Part shown: positions 12,893-18,265 of the stretch, piece by piece
Numbering within the stretch: the first letter of the stretch is position 1
How the letters are laid out: each line of letters opens with the position of its first letter
Origin: Pseudomonadota bacterium
GTDB taxonomy: Bacteria; Myxococcota; Myxococcia; Myxococcales; Myxococcaceae
Reading direction: 5' to 3'
Assembly: GCA_023424585.1 (NCBI GenBank)
Contig: JAFADT010000906.1
Coordinates: 1-18,265 of the forward strand
Length of the DNA: 18,265 nucleotides
Made by a program: the position numbers and the translations under genes
The notes under the pieces: generated by a model
Seen by the model: only the letters and a program-made list of their open reading frames with translations
Databases searched by the model: none
What the model was told of the DNA's origin: nothing

Positions 12893-15653
12893 GCAGCACG
12901 CTCCAGCGGGCGACCCGCCCCAGGTACCACTCCACCTGGAGCGTCGCGTCCGCCTCGTGCGTGAAGCCCGGCGTGATGCCCATGCGCCACGAGGGCACGT
13001 AGGTGGCCTCCAGGCGCAGCGCGCTGTTTCCCGGTCCGGGCAGGCCCGTGCGATGGGCCAGTGACAGCCGGGGCCCGACGGTCGGGACCGTCTCCCCCCG
13101 GCTCCAGGCCATCGCGGCCTGGGCGCCCAACCCCACCGCCAGGAAGGTGTCGAAGCGCTCCGAGGCCGACACCACGCCCAGCGCCTCCGCCTCCATCGTC
13201 GCGCGGTAGGGCAGCGGGCGGTCGAGGTCCGTGGACATCCTCGCCTCCGCGCCCCAGCCCAGCGCGTCGGAGAGCGACCGCTGCTGCTGGGGCAACTCGG
13301 GCAGCAGCGTGCGGTAGCCCACCAACGTCAGGCGCGACCCGATGATGCGCGGCACGCCCCAGCGGGGCTCCACCGAGAGCTCTCCGTCCAGCACGCGCAG
13401 CTCGCTGCTGGACTGGAAGCCGTGCAGGCGCGCGTCGCCCAGGGCCTCGTTCATCGCGGAGGTGCGCAGGCTCACCACCGGCCGCGCGGCCCCCACCTCC
13501 GGGAAGTCCATGCCGCCGCTCACCACCATGCGGGCCGCGCCGGATTCGCGCAGCGCGCCCCGGGCCCAGGTGGTCTCCGCCTCCACCTTCCGTTGATGGT
13601 CCCGCGCGAGGAAGGCGCGCGGATCCACGCCCGCGAACGGGCCCTCGTTCAGCGTGCCCTGCGCCTCCGTGGCCGCGGCGAAGGCGGCTTCGGTGCGCTC
13701 CGCCCGGACCAGGGCCTTGAGCTCGTCCGGCGTGGGCAGGCGCTTGGTGGCGGTGTCCAGGGCCTGCTGGAGCAGGGCCGTGCGGTCGAGCACCGCGAGC
13801 TTCCGCTGCATGGCGTCCTCGCGCTCGAAGAGGCGCTGACGTTCCCGAGCCCCCTGCGTGGCGCCCCCCTCCCCCTTGAGGTCGACGGCGACGAGGCGCT
13901 CACGTTCGATGGAGAGCTTCTCCTCCTCGGCTTGATCCACCGCCGCGCGCTCCACCCGAACCGCGTGCGCCACGTAGGCGTGCAGGGCTTCGCGCGCGTT
14001 GGCTTGTTCGGGTGGCGCGGCGGCATCGAGCGCCGTCATCACGGCCTGGGGCAGGTGCTCGTAGGCCCGCCGGCGGACGTCGGGCTCGGGGGACTGGAGC
14101 TGGCGGTGCACGTGGTGCAGGGGCGCGAGGGCAGCGGCCGGCAGCAGGGAGGCCAGCGTCGTGAGCAGCCGCTCCTCTTCCACGAGCGCGCGCCGGGCGC
14201 GGTCACCGGTGGACTCGAAGGCGTCTGGCAGGTGCTCCAGGAGCGGCACCGTGCGGCCCCGGGCGTCCACGACGCTCGTCTTCGCGAGCGTGTCCAACGT
14301 GGCGGTGGGCAGGACCCACAGCGTGCCGGGGGCGCTCACGTGTCTGCCGTCCTCCAGCGAGCCGTTGAGGAGGAAGAGGAGCGCGGCGGCGCAGTTGTCG
14401 GTGAAGAAGTAGTAGCCCAGGTAGCCGCGACGCTCGAGCTCCCAGATGCGCTCCAGCATGCGCTGGGACTCGCCGGGCGTGAGGTTCAGCCGGAAGCGGC
14501 GGATGGTGCGCTGCTCCAGCTCCAGCGACTCGTGGGTGATGTCGCCCAGGGTGCCCGTGAGGAAGACGGTGCTGTAGCCGCCCGTCATGCCCTTCACCAG
14601 GTAGCCCAGGCCCTTCTCCTCCATGCCGGTGAGCGCCACGAGTTGCACGACGCGCTCGAAGCCCGGGCCCTGCACCCTGGCGCCTTCGCGCCAGACCGGG
14701 CGCAGGAGGAGGTGGCCGAAGAGGGACTGGGGCTGGCGGCCCGAGGCCGCGACGAGCAGTACCTCCAGGTGGGAGAGCGCGTCCGCCTCCGCCCAGGCGT
14801 CGAAGGCCGGGCAGTCGCCCCTCGCGGGCAGCGTGCCCAGGCGCGCTTCCGCGATGAGCTCCGACAGGGCGCGCGCCTTGGAGAACTCCTGGCAGCGCAC
14901 CTGATCATCCACGGGCAACGCCTCCGGGCGCAGGGACTCCACGGGGACGAACAGCTCCTCCGCGAACGTGACCAGGTCCAACGACGCGCTGACCTGGCCC
15001 CGGGCGCGGCTGAAGGCGCCCGCGTAGGTGATGCTCGCGGACTCCCTCCACGTGAGGGGCCGGTCGAAGGGGAGCAGCCATCCGTCCAACCTGCGCCACT
15101 GGGGACGCTTGCTCCAGCCGCGCGCGTCGTCCCAGCGCTGCATCACGGCGTGCACCACGGCGCGGCGGCGCCACAGGTGCTCGGCCTCCGGGTCGGTGAG
15201 CCGTGACAGCCGCAGCGTGGCCCGGCGCTCCTCGGACGGGGCGTAGCGGTAGAGGTGGAACTGCTCGCGGGACTCCGACCAGTCGGGACGGGCCTTCGTG
15301 CCGTCGCCCAGGCCCAGGGGCGCGGGCTCCGGGTGGAGCACCAACTCCAGCTTGCCCCCCGGCGGACGGCGCATCGCGGGAGGCAGGGCGGCGAGGCCCG
15401 CCTCCACGTCCGAGACCAGCGCGGCATCCCGCGCCGCGGCGCCGCGCAGGAGGATGCCCGCCGTGGCCTCCAGGGCCGCGACCCGCGAGGCCAGGGCGAC
15501 CTCCGGGGACACGCCCCTCAAGAACGCGGGCACCGCGAGGTGGCCTGGGGGTTCTTCGAGGAGCGCCGCGTCCTGTCCTCGCGCGTGTGCCCGCGCGCTC
15601 ACGCAGAGCAGCAGCACCGCCAGCAACCCCGCCCAGGCTGGGCGGGGCTTCAC
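12765..15653 (-). CDS. DUF4105 (Lnb N-terminal domain) envelope protein with probable outer-membrane barrel
   Basis: A 962-residue exported protein. Residues 1-25 (WAGLLAVLLLCVSARAHA) are a signal peptide. The DUF4105/Lnb_N domain is at about 290-470: LEVLLVAASGRQPQSLFGHL carries His314, and FTDNCAAALLFLL carries Cys421, the paired His and Cys typical of this papain/NlpC-like periplasmic family; catalysis is plausible but unproven. Residues about 530-680 are charged, helical and partly coiled coil. From about 700 on, alternating strands (ELSVEPRWGVPRIIGSRLTLVGY, LRLEATYVPSWRMGITPGF, WSVLLTPRAQVHW) and the end LALGVELR suggest an outer-membrane beta barrel. The start is GTG 15653, overlapping the stop of the upstream Ser/Asp-rich lipoprotein as GTGA, with GAGG about 8 nt before it. 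Its 3' end overlaps the convergent membrane protein gene by 128 bp. Confidence 0.88.
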   Translation of the reverse strand: MKPRPAWAGLLAVLLLCVSARAHARGQDAALLEEPPGHLAVPAFLRGVSPEVALASRVAALEATAGILLRGAAARDAALVSDVEAGLAALPPAMRRPPGGKLELVLHPEPAPLGLGDGTKARPDWSESREQFHLYRYAPSEERRATLRLSRLTDPEAEHLWRRRAVVHAVMQRWDDARGWSKRPQWRRLDGWLLPFDRPLTWRESASITYAGAFSRARGQVSASLDLVTFAEELFVPVESLRPEALPVDDQVRCQEFSKARALSELIAEARLGTLPARGDCPAFDAWAEADALSHLEVLLVAASGRQPQSLFGHLLLRPVWREGARVQGPGFERVVQLVALTGMEEKGLGYLVKGMTGGYSTVFLTGTLGDITHESLELEQRTIRRFRLNLTPGESQRMLERIWELERRGYLGYYFFTDNCAAALLFLLNGSLEDGRHVSAPGTLWVLPTATLDTLAKTSVVDARGRTVPLLEHLPDAFESTGDRARRALVEEERLLTTLASLLPAAALAPLHHVHRQLQSPEPDVRRRAYEHLPQAVMTALDAAAPPEQANAREALHAYVAHAVRVERAAVDQAEEEKLSIERERLVAVDLKGEGGATQGARERQRLFEREDAMQRKLAVLDRTALLQQALDTATKRLPTPDELKALVRAERTEAAFAAATEAQGTLNEGPFAGVDPRAFLARDHQRKVEAETTWARGALRESGAARMVVSGGMDFPEVGAARPVVSLRTSAMNEALGDARLHGFQSSSELRVLDGELSVEPRWGVPRIIGSRLTLVGYRTLLPELPQQQRSLSDALGWGAEARMSTDLDRPLPYRATMEAEALGVVSASERFDTFLAVGLGAQAAMAWSRGETVPTVGPRLSLAHRTGLPGPGNSALRLEATYVPSWRMGITPGFTHEADATLQVEWYLGRVARWSVLLTPRAQVHWEGTLASWAGPGRSLASLPEGLARHRLALGVELR

Positions 15654-16528
15654 TGAAGGGCCTCGGCCGCTTGGGTCGCCCCTTCCTGCTCCTGGAGGAA
15701 GGCCCGCCGGTCCTCTTCAAGCCGGGGCTCGGTGCGCGCCAGCGCGCCCACCCGCTCCAGCCAGGCGCGGGCGCGCTCGGGCGTCAGCCTCTTCGCGTCC
15801 GCCATGCTCAGCAGCTCCTGGCGGTGCGCGCGCAGCAGCCTGCCGAAGACCTCCAGGTTCTCCCGGCGGATGCGCGCCGCCTGCGCCAGGTCTTCCACCG
15901 TCGGGCCTGCGCCCAGCGCCAGGTCCTCGCGCAGCTGGTGCGTGCGGGCCCGCAGGTACACCTGGGCCGCCTGCCCCACCTCCCTGGGCGAGGGCCGCTT
16001 GCCCTTGCGCCGCGCCGAGTGCTCGTAGGACTGCCAGATGACGATGCCGAGGCCCATCACCGTCAGCGCCACCGTGGCCGTCGACAGGAGCTGGTTCTCC
16101 CGGCCATTGCTGCTCTCGCTGCGCGTGCGCGAGTCGTCGCCCTGGTCCACCTGGTTCGACTCGCTGGTGCCCGAGTCGCTGTGCTCGCTGGAGCCGGAGT
16201 GGCTGGAGTCCCCTTCTCCCGTGCTGTGGTCGCTGGCGCCCGAGGAGTCGTTCGAGTCCGTCTGACTCGAGTCCCCGTGGCTGGAGTTGCCCGAGTCGGA
16301 GTCGCTGGACTCGCCCGAGCCCGACTCGCTGGAGCCCTCGTCGCTGGAGCCGTCGGAGCCGGACTGGCTCGAATCTCCACCGCTGGAGTTGCCCGAGTCC
16401 GACTGGCTGGAGTTGCCCGAGTCCGACGCATCCGCGGCCCGCAGGCCCGCGGAGGGCGTGCGACACCCCACGGCGAGCACCAGCATCGACGCCGTCACCA
16501 CGCGCTTCCAGGAAGGCTTCGTCCGCAT
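15650..16528 (-). CDS. Ser/Asp-rich lipoprotein with internal TM helix and DUF3015-like C-terminal domain
   Basis: A 292-residue protein starting at ATG 16528 (AGGGGG 4-5 nt upstream; a GTG at 16567 would mask the signal). Residues 1-21 are a signal peptide with lipobox AVG before Cys22. Residues about 34-126 are almost only Ser, Asp, Gly, Glu and Asn in phrases such as SDSGNSSQ, strongly acidic and surely disordered, perhaps calcium-binding. Residues about 147-166 (LLSTATVALTVMGLGIVIW) are a membrane helix followed by basic residues. The C-terminal 110 residues are helical: YLRARTHQLREDLALGAGPTVEDLA recalls the L..D.A.G.G..L..LA pattern of DUF3015 proteins. A lipid anchor plus a second membrane segment is an unusual topology. 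The stop overlaps the GTG of the DUF4105 gene, so the pair is translationally coupled and probably works together in the envelope. Confidence 0.82.
   Translation of the reverse strand: MRTKPSWKRVVTASMLVLAVGCRTPSAGLRAADASDSGNSSQSDSGNSSGGDSSQSGSDGSSDEGSSESGSGESSDSDSGNSSHGDSSQTDSNDSSGASDHSTGEGDSSHSGSSEHSDSGTSESNQVDQGDDSRTRSESSNGRENQLLSTATVALTVMGLGIVIWQSYEHSARRKGKRPSPREVGQAAQVYLRARTHQLREDLALGAGPTVEDLAQAARIRRENLEVFGRLLRAHRQELLSMADAKRLTPERARAWLERVGALARTEPRLEEDRRAFLQEQEGATQAAEALQ
16383..16430 (-). repeat. 24-bp tandem duplication within the Ser/Asp-rich coding region
   Basis: The 17-mer CTGGAGTTGCCCGAGTC occurs at 16281-16297, 16383-16399 and 16407-16423. The last two copies are parts of two adjacent 24-bp units, identical over the first 21 bases (16383-16406 and 16407-16430). 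On the coding strand they encode the octapeptide SDSGNSS plus Gln or Gly. The rest of 16150-16430 is a looser repetition of GAGTCGCTGGAG-like words, consistent with repeat expansion by slippage. Confidence 0.75.
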
Positions 16529-16709
16529 CCATCCCCCTCGACAAGGCGCCACCGGGCCTGGCGCCAACCCACGCCCTAGCCAACCGCATGCCGGGCGTTG
16601 GATTGTGCATTATCGAGAGGTTGGTGGATCGTCTGACGCGATACGGCGCGAAAACCCGGTCCCAGGGTGCGTCAAGGACTTCGCGCCCCTCGCTCCACGG
16701 CGGGTGGGG
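16529..16709 (-). promoter_or_regulatory. Upstream region of the Ser/Asp-rich lipoprotein operon with a candidate -10
   Basis: This 181-bp gap separates the flavoprotein stop from the lipoprotein start, both minus strand. The best promoter-like word is GATAAT on the minus strand (16614 down to 16609), five of six matches to a -10, giving a leader of about 75 nt. The -35 position has only a poor match, so an alternative sigma factor or an activator would be needed. Confidence 0.3.
16645..16687. repeat. Inverted repeat downstream of the flavoprotein gene
   Basis: GGCGCGAA at 16645-16652 is the exact reverse complement of TTCGCGCC at 16680-16687 across 27 nt, and ACCC/GGGT at 16654-16657 and 16665-16668 could form a small inner stem. 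It begins 22 bp past the flavoprotein stop on the minus strand. There is no T-run, so it may be a transcript-end hairpin or a binding site upstream of the lipoprotein promoter. Confidence 0.4.
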
Positions 16710-18071
16710 CTACGCGAGCCTCGCGCTTCCGGGTTCCCTCCCCGGGCGACGGGCGCCCTCCTCCAGGAAGAGACGTCTCAGATAGGGATTGAGGAAGCGC
16801 CCCTCCGGGTCCAGCTGCTCGCGCACGCGCTGGAAGTCGTCCCAGCGCGGATACAGGTGTTTCAGCGTCTCCGCCGTCTGCGTGTGCAGCTTGCCCCAGT
16901 GCGGCCGGCCGCCGTGGTTGCGGAAGATGGCCTCCGCGCCGGAGAAGTAGGGCTCCAGCGGCATGCCCCGGTATTGATGCACCGCGATGAACGCGCGGTC
17001 CCCGCCGTGCGCCGGGCTGAGGAACACGTCGTCGCCGCGCACGAAGCGGTACTCCACGGGGAAGTGCACGGGCAGGCGCTCGCGCGTGATGTACCCGGAC
17101 AGCTCGCGCAGGCAGTCCGGCCCGCGCTCCACCGGCACGGCGTATTCCATCTCCTGGAAGCGCACGAGCCGCGGCGTGGCGAACAGCGCGTGGCTCTGCC
17201 CCGCCAGCACCCCCTCCGACGCCAGCTTCGCCGACAGCCGGCTCACCGGCGCGCACCACGCCGGCCGCAGGCGGCACGCGCGGCTCACCGCGCCAAAGAC
17301 GGCGTTCTCCATCACCATCTCGCTGAACCAGCGCCCCACGCCCACCCCGTGCGGGGTCTCGTCCGTGAGGTCCATGGCCTTGGTCATCACGCGGTCGGAG
17401 TGCGGGAACCAGAAGAACTCGTAGTGCCGGTGGCGCGCCCGCGCTTCGTCCAGCCCCGCGAGGCACTCCTCCAGCCCCAGGTTCCGACGCGTCAGCCGCA
17501 GCCGGTACGCGGGCAGCAAGCGCAGCCGCACCCGCGTCACCACGCCCAGCGCGCCCAGGGACACCCGCGCGGCCTGGAGCAGCTCCGGCGACGCGTCCTC
17601 CGAGCACGTCACCTCGTCACCGCTCGCCGTGACGAGCGTCATCGCCGCCGCCTGCGTGGAGAGGATGCCCAGCTCCACGCCCGTGCCGTGCGTGCCCGTG
17701 CCCAGCGCGCCGCCCAGCGACTGCTTGTTGATGTCGCCCAGGTTCTCCATCGCGAGCCCGTGCGACGCGAGCAGCGTCCCCAGCTCGCGCAGGTTCGTGC
17801 CCGCCCACACCACGGCCTCGCGCGCGCCCTCGTCCACGGACTCCAGGCCCCGCAGCGCTTCGAGCGACACCATCGTCTCGTCCGTCGCGCACAGCGGCGG
17901 GAACGAGTGGCCGCTGCCCACCACGCGCACGGTGCGCCCCTGGGCGCTGGCCTCGCGGAGCGCGGCCTTCAGCGCGTCCACGGACTCCGGCTGGAGGAAG
18001 CCGGACGGGTGGGCCACCACCGCGCCGGACCAGTTGCGCCACGTCTTCGCCTTCACCGCCTCGGTCGTCAT
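16710..18071 (-). CDS. FAD-dependent D-arabinono-1,4-lactone oxidase-type oxidoreductase
   Basis: A 453-residue VAO-family flavoprotein. The N-terminal FAD domain shows VVGSGHSFPPL at residues 50-60, with His55 at the position that covalently carries FAD in many aldonolactone oxidases, and then NLGDINKQSLGGALGTGTHGTG at about 110-131 for the pyrophosphate loop. The C-terminal ALO domain has the signature HWGK at residues 391-394, followed by REQLDPEGRFLNPYL. Relatives oxidise aldonolactones or alditols such as xylitol, passing electrons to oxygen; the substrate here cannot be read from sequence. ATG 18071 leaves 4 bp after the upstream stop and has GGGGGTGA before it; GTG 18089 would overlap that gene by 14 bp. 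The close spacing makes an operon with the DSD1-like gene very likely. Confidence 0.9.
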   Translation of the reverse strand: MTTEAVKAKTWRNWSGAVVAHPSGFLQPESVDALKAALREASAQGRTVRVVGSGHSFPPLCATDETMVSLEALRGLESVDEGAREAVVWAGTNLRELGTLLASHGLAMENLGDINKQSLGGALGTGTHGTGVELGILSTQAAAMTLVTASGDEVTCSEDASPELLQAARVSLGALGVVTRVRLRLLPAYRLRLTRRNLGLEECLAGLDEARARHRHYEFFWFPHSDRVMTKAMDLTDETPHGVGVGRWFSEMVMENAVFGAVSRACRLRPAWCAPVSRLSAKLASEGVLAGQSHALFATPRLVRFQEMEYAVPVERGPDCLRELSGYITRERLPVHFPVEYRFVRGDDVFLSPAHGGDRAFIAVHQYRGMPLEPYFSGAEAIFRNHGGRPHWGKLHTQTAETLKHLYPRWDDFQRVREQLDPEGRFLNPYLRRLFLEEGARRPGREPGSARLA

Positions 18072-18075
18072 GCCG

Positions 18076-18265
18076 TCACCCCCATTCACCCCGGTAGGTC
18101 GGGACCTCTTCCACGACGCGGCCCTCCGAGATGAGCAGCAGCGTGCGGAAGTGCTCGCACACCTCGCCCGCCTTCGCGTGCCGGAAGAACACCGGCGCGC
18201 CCAGGGGCAGCGGCACCGGGCCCGTGTACGCGATGGGCGTCTGCACCTCGCCCGCGCCCTCCAGC
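18076..18265 (-). CDS. C-terminus of a DSD1/D-threonine-aldolase-like PLP enzyme, 5' part outside window
   Basis: A frame open from the window edge encodes the last 62 residues of a protein and stops at TGA 18078-18076. The end, VFFRHAKAGEVCEHFRTLLL followed by GRVVEEVPTYRGEWG, matches the C-terminus I recall for 'amino acid deaminase/aldolase' proteins of the alanine-racemase-fold group that includes D-serine dehydratase (DSD1) and D-threonine aldolase. In that group a His and a Cys near the C-terminus bind a metal next to PLP; the His and Cys in HAKAGEVC are candidates for this. The stop lies 4 bp before the flavoprotein start, so the two are probably cotranscribed. Most of the protein is missing, so the call rests on the tail alone. 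Confidence 0.7.
   Translation of the reverse strand, partial: LEGAGEVQTPIAYTGPVPLPLGAPVFFRHAKAGEVCEHFRTLLLISEGRVVEEVPTYRGEWG

Noticed and set aside
13422..15206. 594-codon plus-strand frame opposite the DUF4105 gene
   Set aside because: Composition is Arg/Gly/Val/Leu-biased without motifs, while the minus strand has a signal peptide and DUF4105 motifs.
16150..16430. Repeated short words suggesting a CRISPR-like or satellite array
   Set aside because: Units are irregular, there are no unique spacers, and the repeat is in frame within a lipoprotein gene.
16287..18134. 615-codon plus-strand frame starting with an acidic repetitive region
   Set aside because: The acidic N-terminus is only the reverse reading of the Ser/Asp-rich repeat, and the rest is the shadow of the flavoprotein gene.

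Overview
The window is very GC-rich DNA with strong third-position G/C bias, many long antisense shadow ORFs, lipoproteins with proline/glutamate-rich linkers and a PilZ protein. This suggests a myxobacterium of the Myxococcus/Corallococcus type. That placement rests on style and protein content, not on a marker gene. No rRNA, tRNA, insertion sequence, prophage, CRISPR array or integrase was seen. Base composition and codon use look uniform, so I read it as ordinary chromosomal sequence.

Layout from left to right. On the minus strand are a parallel beta-helix lipoprotein (1-1616, C-terminus cut by the window edge), a glutaredoxin (1993-2271) and an acyltransferase-type membrane protein (2355-3494). 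A divergent intergenic region leads to a long plus-strand U32/RlhA-type protein (3776-6385), which ends at a hairpin. The next minus-strand block, 9047 down to 6435, has four genes: a pteridine-reductase-type SDR, a dihydroneopterin aldolase (FolB) fused to a cupin-like domain, a YhhQ-type queuosine-precursor transporter and an 80-residue membrane protein. The first two overlap as GTGA. Then come a small secreted four-cysteine protein (9205-9690, minus), a methyltransferase (9798-10523, plus), a GreB-type factor whose coiled-coil tip appears deleted (10531-11052, minus), a single-domain PilZ protein (11180-11515, plus), a lipoprotein with a carboxypeptidase-regulatory-like fold (11525-12010, minus) and a polytopic membrane protein (12281-12892, plus).

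The right third is minus strand. A Ser/Asp-rich lipoprotein (15650-16528) is translationally coupled, again by GTGA, to a 962-residue DUF4105 (Lnb_N) envelope protein (12765-15653). The tail of that gene overlaps the membrane protein gene head-on by 128 bp. Last are an aldonolactone-oxidase-type flavoprotein (16710-18071) and, 4 bp upstream of it, the C-terminus of a DSD1/D-threonine-aldolase-like enzyme (18076-18265).

The most interesting candidates are the pterin/deazapurine block with its FolB-cupin fusion, the tip-less GreB, and the DUF4105 plus Ser/Asp-rich lipoprotein pair. I found no clear defence or mobile system. Functions are assigned from remembered family motifs, without database searches.
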